Counted from the first letter of the stretch, positions 49,956 through 59,164 are shown. The stretch: DNA of 64,000 nucleotides from JAHRAW01 sp963693025 (GCA_963693025.1 OY843749.1:2232001-2296000); one strand, 5' to 3'. Program-made: numbers and translations. Notes: generated by a model not told the origin, from the sequence alone.

Positions 49956-50753
49956 CTACTCGATTTCCAGCAACAACGGGCAGTGGTCGGAGCCCATTTG
50001 CTCGTCCAGATAGCGCGCATCGGCGACTCGGTCGAGGTGTTCCCGTGACAGCAGAAAGTAGTCGATGCGCCAGCCAATGTTGCGTGCGCGTGCGCGTGTG
50101 ACCATGTGCCACCACGAATAGACATCGGTCACGCCGGGGTTGCGCGCGCGCCAGACGTCGGCCCAGTCGTCCGCCAGCACTTGGTCCATCCAGGCGCGCT
50201 CCTTCGGGTGAAAGCCGATTTTGCCGTCGTTCTCCGCCGGGCGCGCGAGGTCGATTTCGGTGTGCGCGACATTCATATCGCCGCCGACCAGCACGATGCG
50301 CTCCTGCTTGCGCAGCGCGTTCATATAGTCGAGCACGCAGCGGTAGAACACCAATTTTTCCTCCCACGCCTGCTCGCTCTTGCCGCCGTTCGGAAAATAA
50401 ATCGACAACAACTCCCAGCGCTCGCCGTTCAACGAAAACGACAACTGCGCGATGCGTCCCTCATCGGCGTTGGGCGCATTCGGAATGTTTGTGTGAAAGC
50501 GCAACTCGCCGAGCGTGTCATAAACCGGCTTTGCCACCCAGATGGCGGTGCCGGCATAGCCCTTTTTTTCGGCGCTGTGGTAATGCTGGTGATAGTCCGG
50601 GTGGTCGGTGAGGAAGGCGCTGAACTGGTCGGTGTTGCCTTTGATTTCTTGAAGCATCAACACATCGGGCGGCTGCTCCTTGACCAGACTCTGCAACTCG
50701 CCCTTGCGCTCAACCGCGCGGATGCCGTTGACATTCCAGGTGATAATTTTCAT
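49956..50753 (-). CDS. xthA: Exodeoxyribonuclease III (AP endonuclease)
   Basis: The 265-residue enzyme repairs abasic sites and degrades 3' ends. Motifs are MKIITWNVNGIRAVERKG, VLMLQEIKGN with the metal-binding Glu, VLVGGDMNVAHTEIDL and the final MGSDHCPLLLEI. The start at 50753 begins the conserved MKIITWN; the upstream extension is not conserved. It is convergent with the liv operon. Confidence 0.95.
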   Translation of the reverse strand: MKIITWNVNGIRAVERKGELQSLVKEQPPDVLMLQEIKGNTDQFSAFLTDHPDYHQHYHSAEKKGYAGTAIWVAKPVYDTLGELRFHTNIPNAPNADEGRIAQLSFSLNGERWELLSIYFPNGGKSEQAWEEKLVFYRCVLDYMNALRKQERIVLVGGDMNVAHTEIDLARPAENDGKIGFHPKERAWMDQVLADDWADVWRARNPGVTDVYSWWHMVTRARARNIGWRIDYFLLSREHLDRVADARYLDEQMGSDHCPLLLEIE

Positions 50754-50937
50754 TACGCAATCGGATAGCAAGTTAAGGGTTGACAAGCGCCGGCGAGCGG
50801 CGGCGTTGAGGCGATTATACAGGCAGATGCGCGCCGACGAACACCGAACCCGACCGCTTAGCGGCTGGCATTTGCATCGGCATCGTCGTACAGTTGCCCC
50901 ATTTTAACCGCCATCCGGCATCACCAAACCCGCCGCC

Positions 50938-52089
50938 GTGCCCGCCGACCTCAACAGCAAACTGCCCGCCACCGGAACGACCATTTTCAGCGTGATGTCG
51001 CAACTGGCGCAGGCGCACGATGCGCTCAACCTCTCCCAGGGCTTCCCCGACTTTGAGCCGCCCGAGGCGTTGCTTGAGCGCGTGACGCATTATTTGAAAT
51101 CGGGCAAGAACCAGTATCCGCCGATGATTGGCGTCGCCGAACTGCGCCAAGCCATCGCCGCAAAAATCGAACGGACCAGCGGCGTCAGCCTCGACTTTGA
51201 CGCCGACATCACCATCACCGGCGGCGCAACCGAAGCGCTGTTCTGCGCCATCCACGCGGTGGTTCATCCGGGCGACGAGGTCATCGTGTTCGACCCCGCC
51301 TACGATTCATATGCGCCGGCGGTGTCGCTGGCGGGCGGCAAAACCGTGCATCTGGCGCTGACCTTGCCCGACTATCGAATCGACTGGCGCGCCTTCCAAG
51401 CCGCGTTGAATCCCCGCACGCGCCTCGTCATCATCAACACGCCGCACAACCCCACCGGCGGCATCCTCACGCGCGACGACCTCGACCAACTCGCGGCGTT
51501 GACCGCCGCGCACGACTGCTATGTATTGAGCGACGAAGTTTATGAACACATCATCTTCGACGGGCAAACCCACGCCGGCGTGCTCGCCCATCCGCAACTC
51601 GCGCCGCGCAGTTTCGCCGCGTTCTCCTTCGGCAAAACCTACCACGCCACCGGCTGGAAAATCGGCTACTGCATCGCCCCGCCCCACCTGACCGCCGAGT
51701 TCCGAAAAATCCACCAATACAACACCTTCGCCACGGTCGCCCCCATGCAATGGGCGCTCGCCGACTTCGTCCGCGACCACCCCGAACAATACGCCGGCTT
51801 GTCAGATTTCTACCAACAAAAACGCGACCACTTCGCCACACTAATGACCCAAGCCCGCTTCCGCCTACTCCCCTCCGCCGGCACCTACTTCCAACTCGCC
51901 GACTACAGCGCCATCTCCAACCAAGACGACATGACCTTTACCCACCACCTAACCACCCACCACGGCCTCGCCGCCATCCCCCTATCCCCCTTCTACCAAA
52001 CCCCACCCGAAACGCGCATCATCCGTTTTTGTTTTGCGAAGCAGGATGAAACATTGGAGAAGGCGGCGGGGGTTTTGTGTGGGGTTTGA
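50938..52089 (+). CDS. Methionine-type PLP aminotransferase (YbdL-like)
   Basis: The 383-residue fold-type I aminotransferase starts LPATGTTIFSVMSQLAQAH. It has NLSQGFPDFEPPE, the Asn in IINTPHNPTGG, Asp/Tyr in VLSDEVYEHIIFD and the PLP lysine in SFGKTYHATGWKIGY. This pattern matches methionine aminotransferase YbdL, which acts on methionine and aromatic amino acids. It has a GTG start with no good ribosome-binding site. The last 60 bases switch to G/T-rich codons, and a repeat follows directly. Confidence 0.88.
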   Translation: MPADLNSKLPATGTTIFSVMSQLAQAHDALNLSQGFPDFEPPEALLERVTHYLKSGKNQYPPMIGVAELRQAIAAKIERTSGVSLDFDADITITGGATEALFCAIHAVVHPGDEVIVFDPAYDSYAPAVSLAGGKTVHLALTLPDYRIDWRAFQAALNPRTRLVIINTPHNPTGGILTRDDLDQLAALTAAHDCYVLSDEVYEHIIFDGQTHAGVLAHPQLAPRSFAAFSFGKTYHATGWKIGYCIAPPHLTAEFRKIHQYNTFATVAPMQWALADFVRDHPEQYAGLSDFYQQKRDHFATLMTQARFRLLPSAGTYFQLADYSAISNQDDMTFTHHLTTHHGLAAIPLSPFYQTPPETRIIRFCFAKQDETLEKAAGVLCGV

Positions 52090-52116
52090 AGGGTGGGGCG
52101 ATAACAACAACCACTT

Positions 52117-52360
52117 CGCCATTCTCGAACAACAGAAAAATAACCAACTACCGTCATTCTCGAACGGTAGAAAATAGGAAGCCGACAGGCGACCATATTT
52201 TCTTCGATTCGGGAATCTCCCTAAGTCTACCGCGAATTCCAACAAAGCCCGTGCCAGTCTCAGGAAGATTCCCGAGGACGCAAGTGTCCGTAACCCGCCG
52301 CTTAAAAAGAAAAAGCGCGGCGGCAACGGACACTAACGCTCGAGAGTGGTAGGAATGACG
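52117..52360. repeat. MITE-like dispersed repeat, unit G (decayed)
   Basis: This is a compact unit with doubled left end (a worn copy at 52117 and a good one at 52152), the inner pair (right half mutated to CTCAGGAAGATTCCC) and the hairpin. The right end is interrupted (CGCTCGAGAGTGG, then AATGACG). Mutations on both arms suggest an older copy. Confidence 0.85.
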
Positions 52361-52464
52361 AAGTGGTTGGTTTTTAATGGATGCGGTCGATGGCGTGGGC
52401 GGCGTCGTTGCGTTTGCTCACCGCCAAAGCCCCCAAAAATCGCCGCGCATTGAGCGTGGCAACA

Positions 52465-52494
52465 TTGCCAATCCCCCGCGCAATTCAGTATACT
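52465..52494 (+). promoter_or_regulatory. Predicted promoter of cbs
   Basis: TTGCCA and TATACT are separated by 18 bases, about 35 bases before the start codon. Confidence 0.6.
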
Positions 52495-52529
52495 CCCCGA
52501 AAAATCACTCCTAATTACGGAACACCAAC

Positions 52530-53915
52530 ATGATTTACAACTCAGTCATCGACGCCATCGGCAATACACCTATCGTGCGACTTAATCGGGTTGCTGAGGG
52601 GGTTAAGGCCAATCTTTATGCCAAGCTTGAATTTACCAATCCGGGGGGGTCGATTAAGGATCGGATTGGGTTTTGGATGATTGAGGATGCGGAGCGGAGG
52701 GGGACGCTTAAGCCGGGGGGGACTATTATCGAAGGGACGAGTGGGAACACCGGGGTCGGGTTGGCGATGGCGGCGGCGATTAAGGGTTATAAGTGCGTGT
52801 TTATCTTGCCGGATAAAATGTCGCAGGAGAAGATTAAGAACCTGCGCTCTTTCGGCGCGCGGGTGGTGGTTACGCCGACCGCGGTGGAGCCGGACGACCC
52901 GCGCAGTTATTATTCGGTGTCGCGGCGCATGGCGCAGGAAGTTCCGAACTCGCTGTATATCGACCAGTATAACAACCTGTCCAACCGCGAATATCATTAC
53001 CAGCGCACGGGTCCCGAAATCCTCGAGCAGATGCCGGAGATCGATGTGTTTGTCGCCGGCATCGGCACCGGCGGCACCATCACCGGCATCGGCAAATACT
53101 TCAAGGAGAACAAACCCGAGGTGGAAATCGTGGCGGTCGATCCGGTCGGCTCCATCGTTTATGAAGTGTTCAAGACCGGCGAGAACAAAACGCCGGCGGA
53201 AGGCTACTTGATTGAAGGCATCGGCGAGGATTTTATTCCCGGCAACTACGACTTCGACCAAATCGACGACATGGTGCAGGTCGGCGACAAGGAGTCGTTC
53301 CTGAAGACGCGCGAGTTGCTGACCAGCGAGGGAATCTACGCCGGCGTGTCCTCCGGCAGCGCCTTCGTCGGCGCGCTCAAATGGGTGCGGCAGCAGGGCG
53401 CGCGGCTCGATGGCAAGAATGTGCTCATCATCTTTCCCGACAGCGGCAACCGATACAGCTCCAAAGTGTATGACGACGACTGGATGCGCGAAGCCGGGTT
53501 TCTCGAATCCAAGACCGGCACCGTCGGCGACTTGATGCGCGCGCTCAACAAAAAATCGGGCGACCTCATCAAGGCGCACCAGAACGACAAAGTCTCCTCC
53601 GTCATCGCGCAGTTGAGCGACGCAAATGTCAGCCAGTTGCCGGTGCTGGATGAAAACGATTGGATAAAGGGCATCGTGCGCGAAAGCGTCATCTTGAAAG
53701 CGCTGTTCAACCAGCAGGTCAGCGTGGACGACTCGGTCGAAAACTTAATCGACACCTCGGTCGAATACGTCACCGCCGACGATTCCATCGAGCGCATCTC
53801 CAAACTGGTGACCGAAGGCAAGGTGCCGCTGGTGACCAACCCCGACGACGGCGACAGCCTGCTCGGCATCATCACCGACATCGACCTGCTCAACTTCCTC
53901 GGCTCGCAGCAGTAG
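52530..53915 (+). CDS. cbs: Cystathionine beta-synthase with C-terminal CBS domains
   Basis: The 461-residue protein has a PLP catalytic core (lysine in NPGGSIKDRIG, EGTSGNTGVGLAM, GIGTGGTITGIGKYF, SSGSAFVGAL) and two CBS domains (residues about 345-460) that may sense adenosyl compounds. It condenses serine and homocysteine to cystathionine, linking methionine to cysteine. It complements MetZ in the same window. An O-acetylserine-type cysteine synthase is less likely because of the CBS pair. The first 230 bases use mainly G/T-ending codons with runs of G. Confidence 0.93.
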   Translation: MIYNSVIDAIGNTPIVRLNRVAEGVKANLYAKLEFTNPGGSIKDRIGFWMIEDAERRGTLKPGGTIIEGTSGNTGVGLAMAAAIKGYKCVFILPDKMSQEKIKNLRSFGARVVVTPTAVEPDDPRSYYSVSRRMAQEVPNSLYIDQYNNLSNREYHYQRTGPEILEQMPEIDVFVAGIGTGGTITGIGKYFKENKPEVEIVAVDPVGSIVYEVFKTGENKTPAEGYLIEGIGEDFIPGNYDFDQIDDMVQVGDKESFLKTRELLTSEGIYAGVSSGSAFVGALKWVRQQGARLDGKNVLIIFPDSGNRYSSKVYDDDWMREAGFLESKTGTVGDLMRALNKKSGDLIKAHQNDKVSSVIAQLSDANVSQLPVLDENDWIKGIVRESVILKALFNQQVSVDDSVENLIDTSVEYVTADDSIERISKLVTEGKVPLVTNPDDGDSLLGIITDIDLLNFLGSQQ

Positions 53916-53996
53916 CGCGAAATTCGCAAAGCGCGGTGTTCAGTTCGCCGGCGATTTAGAACGAAGTGAACACAACCGGCGCGCTCGCGCTGACCG

Positions 53997-55808
53997 ATGG
54001 CCATTAGATTCCACATTCTCTCCGACCAAAAAGGCAGTTGGGCGCCGGTCGCGCGGTTGATGCCGTATCTGTGGCGGTATCGGTATCGGGTCGGGGTCGG
54101 GCTGGTGTTTTTGGTGCTCGCGCGCAGCGCCAATATCGCGGTGCCGATCGTCTTGAAGCGCATCGTTGACGCGCTCGAAAGCGCGCCAGCCGTCGCCGTC
54201 GCCACGACCGTCGTGGCGGTGCCGCTGGCGTTGGTGGTGGGCTACGGCTTGTTGCGTTTCGCTTCGGTGTTGTTCAACGAAATACGCAACGTGGTGTTCT
54301 CGCGCGCCAGCGTGCAAATCATTCACCACATCTCGCTGGAAGTGTTCCGGCATCTGCACACGCTGTCGCTCGGCTTCCACCTCGACCGCAAAACCGGCGC
54401 GTTGTCGCGCGATGTCGAGCGCGGCACCGGCGCGGTCGCCAGTTTCCTCAGGATGTTCGTGTTCAACATCATCCCGGTGGTGTTTGAGTTGAGCGCGGTG
54501 CTGGTGATTCTGTGGTCGCAGTTCGACGTCAGTTTTGTGCTCATCGCCGGCGCGATGATTCTCATCTATAGCCTGTTCACTTTATGGGTGACCGGTTGGC
54601 GAACCCGGTTCCGCGTGCAGATGAACACCGCCGAATCGTCCGCGCATACGCGCGCGCTCGACTCGCTGTTGAACTACGAGACGGTCAAGGTGTTCGGCAA
54701 CGAGGACGCTGAGTCGAAGCGCTACGCCGGCGCGCTCATGGGCTGGGTGCACGCGTCGTTGAAGAGCAACGCGTCGCTCGCCTTCCTCAACATCGGGCAG
54801 GCGGTCATCGTCGCCGCGGGCCTGACCGTGCTGATGGCGATGGCGGCAAGCGGGGTGATCGACGGCAGCATGACGCTGGGCGATTTTGTCATGGTCAACG
54901 CGTTTTTGATTCAGTTGTATATCCCGCTGAATTTCATGGGCTCGATTTACCGCGACATCAATCACTCGCTAATCGACATGGCTCGGATGTTTGACTTGCT
55001 GGATGAAAAACCCGAGGTGGTGCAGTCGCCGAGCGCTGCGGAGTTGCAACTCGGCAAAGGCGAGATTCGCTTCGAGAATGTCTCCTTTCAGTACCGCGAT
55101 GACCGCGCGGTGTTGCGCGACATAAATTTCCGCGTGCCGGGCGGGCGGATGGTGGCGGTGGTCGGTCCGTCCGGCTCCGGCAAGTCCACCATCTCGCGAT
55201 TGCTGCTACGCTTTTACGACCCCGACCACGGGCGCATCCAAATCGACGGGCAAGACATCCGGGCGTTGACGCTGCCGAGCCTGCGCGCGGCGATGGGCGT
55301 GGTGCCGCAGGACACCGTGCTGTTCAACGAAACCATCGGCTACAACATCGCCTACGGTCGCCCGCAAGCAAGCCGCGAAGAAATCGCGGCGGCGGCAAAA
55401 ATCGCGCGCATCGACGACTTCATCGCGCAGCATCCGCAAGGCTACGACATCCTCGTCGGCGAGCGCGGCTTGAAACTCTCCGGCGGCGAAAAACAGCGCG
55501 TCGCCATCGCCCGCACCGCGCTCAAAGGCGCGCCGATTTTAATCTTCGACGAAGCCACCTCGTCGCTCGACAGCCGCTCGGAAAAAGCCATCCAACAAGC
55601 CCTCGACCGCGTCTCGCAAAACAGCACCACCGTGGTCATCGCCCACCGCCTCTCCACCATCGTCAACGCCGATGAAATCATCGTGCTGGACAAGGGGCGC
55701 ATCGTCGAACAAGGCGCGCACGAAACGTTGTTGTCGCGCGACGGCTTATACGCGCAGATGTGGAAGTTGCAAAAAGAAGCCGCGGCGGAAAAACCGCCGC
55801 CGAGTTGA
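53997..55808 (+). CDS. ATM1/HMT1-type ABC exporter
   Basis: This 603-residue fused exporter has six membrane helices (residues about 20-310) and a nucleotide-binding domain with Walker A GPSGSGKST, signature LSGGEKQRVAIARTAL and Walker B ILIFDEATSSLDS. FHLDRKTGALSRDVERGT and LNYETVKVFGNEDAES are typical of the Atm1/HMT1 class, which exports glutathione-linked or Fe-S-related compounds. The neighbouring cbs fits thiol metabolism, but the substrate is inferred from the family only. The next gene starts five bases after its stop. Confidence 0.9.
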   Translation: MAIRFHILSDQKGSWAPVARLMPYLWRYRYRVGVGLVFLVLARSANIAVPIVLKRIVDALESAPAVAVATTVVAVPLALVVGYGLLRFASVLFNEIRNVVFSRASVQIIHHISLEVFRHLHTLSLGFHLDRKTGALSRDVERGTGAVASFLRMFVFNIIPVVFELSAVLVILWSQFDVSFVLIAGAMILIYSLFTLWVTGWRTRFRVQMNTAESSAHTRALDSLLNYETVKVFGNEDAESKRYAGALMGWVHASLKSNASLAFLNIGQAVIVAAGLTVLMAMAASGVIDGSMTLGDFVMVNAFLIQLYIPLNFMGSIYRDINHSLIDMARMFDLLDEKPEVVQSPSAAELQLGKGEIRFENVSFQYRDDRAVLRDINFRVPGGRMVAVVGPSGSGKSTISRLLLRFYDPDHGRIQIDGQDIRALTLPSLRAAMGVVPQDTVLFNETIGYNIAYGRPQASREEIAAAAKIARIDDFIAQHPQGYDILVGERGLKLSGGEKQRVAIARTALKGAPILIFDEATSSLDSRSEKAIQQALDRVSQNSTTVVIAHRLSTIVNADEIIVLDKGRIVEQGAHETLLSRDGLYAQMWKLQKEAAAEKPPPS

Positions 55809-55813
55809 CGCGC

Positions 55814-56293
55814 ATGCCAACACCGCAAGCAACCCTGCGCCCGGCGCGACCCGCCGACGCCGGCGCCATCGGCGAATGCGTCGCGGCGGCATACCGGCAT
55901 TACATCCCGCGCATCGGCAAACCACCGGGTCCGATGGGCGACGACTACGCCGAAGTGGTGCGGCGACATCGAGTGTTCGTCGCCGAAGCCGAAGACGGAG
56001 CGAGTGGCATCATCGGCGTGCTAGTGTTGATGCAAACAAAAACCGGCATGCTACTCGACAACATCGCCGTTCACCCCGAACACCAAGGCAAAGGCATCGG
56101 ACGCCAACTACTCCAACTGGCCGAATCCAAAACCCGCGACCTCGGCCACTCACACCTGCAACTCTATACACACGAGCGCATGACCGAAAACATCGCGTTA
56201 TACAAACGCGCCGGCTACACCGAAACCGACCGCCGAACCGAGCAAGGGTATGACCGCGTTTATATGCAAAAAGCGCTACAAAAACAGCGCTAA
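55814..56293 (+). CDS. GNAT-family N-acetyltransferase
   Basis: The 159-residue protein begins ATLRPARPADAGAIGECVAA. It contains the acetyl-CoA site (LLDNIAVHPEHQGKGIGRQL, with Q/RxxGxG as QGKGIG) and ends with LYKRAGYTETDRR, the standard GNAT order. The acceptor is unknown. It follows the ABC exporter by five bases and is probably co-transcribed. C/A-ending codons dominate to the stop. Confidence 0.9.
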   Translation: MPTPQATLRPARPADAGAIGECVAAAYRHYIPRIGKPPGPMGDDYAEVVRRHRVFVAEAEDGASGIIGVLVLMQTKTGMLLDNIAVHPEHQGKGIGRQLLQLAESKTRDLGHSHLQLYTHERMTENIALYKRAGYTETDRRTEQGYDRVYMQKALQKQR

Positions 56294-56448
56294 CAAACCG
56301 CCGGAACCAAGAAAGTTAAGAAGGCTTTCCCTTGCGCCGCTTCCGCATCGTAGCGATGTTTTTGCGGGTAGTTTCGTTGTAATGATAGCGGCGACCGGTG
56401 GCGGCGGGTTTATAATGGCGCGTGGCAAGCGAACTCAACGAGGTTGAT

Positions 56449-57462
56449 ATGAATGAAATCGGAGTGGCCGTGGTTGGCGGCGGGCGCATTGGCATCATGC
56501 ACGCGCAAATCGTGGCGCGGTTGCCGCAGGCGCGGTTGGTTGGCGTGGTGATTCGCTCGGGCGAGCGAAGCGCGCTTGACGCCGCCGGGCTGGGGGATGC
56601 GCGGGTGTTTGGCGATTTGGATGATGCGATGGAAGCGGCGGATGCGGTCTTGATTGCGGCTTCATCCGACGCGCATGTTGAATTAATCCGCCGCGCCGCG
56701 CGCGCCGGCAAGCACATCCTCTGCGAAAAACCGGTGGCGTTCGAGGCGGCGAGCATCGACGCATTGCACGCCCAAATTTCGGATAGCGCCGCCAGCGGCG
56801 TGGTGATTCAAGTGGGGTTCAACCGCCGCTTTGACCCGGATTTTTCCCGCCTGCGCGGGATGTTGCGCGAGCGCGCGCTCGGGCGGCTATATTTGCTCCA
56901 CATCGTCAACATGGACCCGCGCCGCCCGCCGATGGCGTTCATCCCGCGCTCCGGCGGCATGTTCCGCGATTTCAATGTGCACGACTTCGACATGCTGGCG
57001 GCGCTCACCGGCGAGCGCATCGCCGAGGTGTATGCGCGCGGCGCCAACTTGGTGGACGACGAAATCGGGCGGCTGGGCGATATCGACACGGCGGTGATTA
57101 GCCTGCGGATGAGCGGCGGCGCGCTGGCGTCGGTGTCGTGCTCGCGCGAGACCAACTGCGGCTACGACCAACGCATCGAAGCGCTCGGCGAAAAGGGCGC
57201 GCTGCGCGCCGGCAACCTCCGCTCGCACGGTGTGGTCTCGGATTCCGCAGCAGGCAGTTTGCGCGCCAACCCGCTGCCGGATTTCATCGCCCGCTACCGG
57301 GACTCCTACGAGCACCAGGCGCTGGCGTTTCTGGCGGCGGTGCGCGCCGGGGAATTGCCGGCGGACTTGCCTGGCTTGCGCGACGCCGCGGCGGCAGTAC
57401 GCACGGCGCAAGCGGCGCAACAATCAATGAACGAAAACCGCCCAGTCATTCTCGAACGGTAG
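56449..57462 (+). CDS. Gfo/Idh/MocA-family oxidoreductase
   Basis: The 337-residue NAD(P)-dependent enzyme has a Rossmann start VAVVGGGRIGIMHAQIVARL, the catalytic block ILCEKPVAFE, and QVGFNRRFDPDF, MFRDFNVHDFDML as in inositol 2-dehydrogenases. Substrate is probably inositol or a sugar. A TATAAT is present at 56411. The last six codons (encoding PVILER and stop) are supplied by the left end of repeat unit H, so the native C terminus was cut or extended by that insertion. Confidence 0.88.
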   Translation: MNEIGVAVVGGGRIGIMHAQIVARLPQARLVGVVIRSGERSALDAAGLGDARVFGDLDDAMEAADAVLIAASSDAHVELIRRAARAGKHILCEKPVAFEAASIDALHAQISDSAASGVVIQVGFNRRFDPDFSRLRGMLRERALGRLYLLHIVNMDPRRPPMAFIPRSGGMFRDFNVHDFDMLAALTGERIAEVYARGANLVDDEIGRLGDIDTAVISLRMSGGALASVSCSRETNCGYDQRIEALGEKGALRAGNLRSHGVVSDSAAGSLRANPLPDFIARYRDSYEHQALAFLAAVRAGELPADLPGLRDAAAAVRTAQAAQQSMNENRPVILER

Positions 57463-57686
57463 AAAATAGGGAGCCCCCCACAACTCGTCATTCTCGAACG
57501 ATAGAAAAATAAGGAGCGGCAGCGACTATATTTTTCATCGCCTTCGGGAATCTCCCTAAGGCTAGCGTGGATTTTACCGAAGCCCGTGCCAACATTAGGG
57601 AGATTCCCGAGGACGCAAGTGTCCGTAAGCCGCCGCTTAAAAAGAAAAAGCGCGGCGGCAACGGACACTAACGCTCGAGAATGACG
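57444..57686. repeat. MITE-like dispersed repeat, unit H (first of three in tandem)
   Basis: The unit has doubled left ends (57444, overlapping the oxidoreductase gene, and 57486), the inner inverted pair, the hairpin and a right end CGCTCGAGAATGACG. Confidence 0.92.
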
Positions 57687-57697
57687 AGTTATATACC

Positions 57698-57963
57698 CGT
57701 CATTCTCGAACGATAGAAAAATAGGGAGCCGACAGGCGACCATATTTTTCATCGCCTTCGGGAATCTCCCTAAGGCTACCGTGAATTCCAACAAAGCCCG
57801 TGCCAGTCTTAGGGAGATTGCGCGTATCGTCCCTGATACGCGCCCTACGGGCTTGCGCGAAAATCCGCTCCGGGCGGATTTTTCCCGAGGACGCAAGTGT
57901 CCGTAAGCCGCCGCTTAAAAGAAGAAGCGCGGCGACAACGGACACTAACGCTCGAGAATGACG
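57698..57963. repeat. MITE-like dispersed repeat, unit I (second of three), with nested insertion
   Basis: A complete unit of 266 bases starts 11 bases after unit H. At 57820-57883 it carries the 64-base palindromic insert (GCGCGTATC...GATACGCGCC plus AAAATCCGC...GGCGGATTTT) also found in units C and J. Confidence 0.92.
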
Positions 57964-57974
57964 AGTAATATACC

Positions 57975-58238
57975 CGTCATTCTCGAACGATAGAAAAATA
58001 AGGAGCGGCAGCGACTATATTTTTCATCGCCTTCGGGAATCTCCCTAAGGTTACCGTGAATTTCAACAAAGCCCGTGCCAGTCTTAGGGAGATTGCGCGT
58101 ATCGTCCCTGATACGCGCCCTACGGGCTTGCGCGAAAATCCGCTCCGGGCGGATTTTTCCCGAGGACGCAAGTGTCCGTAAGCCGCCGCTTAAAAGAAAA
58201 AGCGCGGCGGCAACGGACACTAACGCTCTCGAATGACG
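57975..58238. repeat. MITE-like dispersed repeat, unit J (third of three), with nested insertion
   Basis: A complete unit of 264 bases, nearly the same as unit I including the nested insert at 58095-58158. Units I and J are the closest pair in the window and probably arose by recent tandem duplication. Confidence 0.92.
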
Positions 58239-58290
58239 AAGTGGGGGGGTATTTTTCTGTTGCTAGTTTAGACACAACTCCCAACACCCA

Positions 58291-59109
58291 CTAAGAATAC
58301 CCATGCCCCCCCCCCGGAAACTCACCCTTCTTAACCGCCTCAACATAATCCCCCAACGCCCCCTGCACACCACCAACATTACCCCGCAAAAAGTCCTTAA
58401 CAAACTTAGCCGTCTTCCCAGGATACAACCCCAACAAATCATGCCAAACCAAAATCTGCCCATCGGTGCCGGCGCCGGCGCCGATGCCGATGACCGGCAC
58501 ATCGAGACCGGAAGCCAACTGCGTCCCCAGCGAAGCCGGCACGCATTCAATCAAAATCACGCTCGCCCCGGCTTGTTGCAGCACATTGGCTTCGTCGATA
58601 ATCAGTTGCCCCTGCGCCGGGTCGCGTCCCTGCACGCGATAGCCGCCGAGGTGGTTAATCGATTGCGGCGTCAGCCCCAGATGCGCGCACACCGGAATGC
58701 CCCTCTCGCTCAGCAACCGGGCGGTCTCGGCAAGCCACGCGCCGCCCTCAAGTTTCACCATCTGCGCGCCTTCGCGCATCAGAATGGCGGCGTTTTCCAA
58801 ACTCTTGGACTCCGAGTAGTAACTCATAAACGGCAAGTCCGCCATCAACAACGCCCCGCGATTTCCCCGCCGCACGCAACGAACGTGATAAGCGGTGTCC
58901 TCAATCGTCACCGGCAAACTGCTGTCGTGCCCCTGAATCACCATCCCCAAAGAATCCCCCACCAACAAAACCTCAACCCCCGCCCCACTCGCCGCCACCG
59001 CACTACAATAATCATAAGCCGTCACCGCCACGATTTTTTCCCCGGCGGCTTTCATCTGCGCCAGCGTGTTCAGGGTGATTTTTTTATGGTGATTGGGTTG
59101 AGTGGACAT
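58291..59109 (-). CDS. panB: 3-methyl-2-oxobutanoate hydroxymethyltransferase
   Basis: The 272-residue enzyme makes ketopantoate for pantothenate and CoA. Blocks are KIVAVTAYDYCSAVAASGAG, VGDSLGMVIQGHDSSLPV, GAQMVKLEGG, HLGLTPQSINHLGG and PVIGIGAGAGTDGQ. The start at 59109 begins the protein before the conserved ITLNTLAQMK. panC is not adjacent. Both ends of the gene (coding strand) are G/T-rich while the centre is balanced. Confidence 0.95.
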   Translation of the reverse strand: MSTQPNHHKKITLNTLAQMKAAGEKIVAVTAYDYCSAVAASGAGVEVLLVGDSLGMVIQGHDSSLPVTIEDTAYHVRCVRRGNRGALLMADLPFMSYYSESKSLENAAILMREGAQMVKLEGGAWLAETARLLSERGIPVCAHLGLTPQSINHLGGYRVQGRDPAQGQLIIDEANVLQQAGASVILIECVPASLGTQLASGLDVPVIGIGAGAGTDGQILVWHDLLGLYPGKTAKFVKDFLRGNVGGVQGALGDYVEAVKKGEFPGGGHGYS

Positions 59110-59164
59110 TGGGTTGTTTTGGGTGGTGATAAAAGATGATGGTTGGGTGTTGATTGCCAACGCA

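Noticed and set aside
50754..50937. TTGACA at about 50781 as a promoter for the aminotransferase.
   Set aside because: The nearest TATA-like hexamer is 28 bases away, outside the normal range.
57306..58220. Several frames of 60-196 codons inside the tandem repeat units.
   Set aside because: They follow the repeat sequence and reappear at other units. No ribosome-binding sites or domain similarity; they reflect repeat composition.
57444..58238. Possible CRISPR array because of regularly repeated sequence.
   Set aside because: The repeats are about 265 bases with inverted ends and only 11 bases between units, with no unique spacers and no cas genes.
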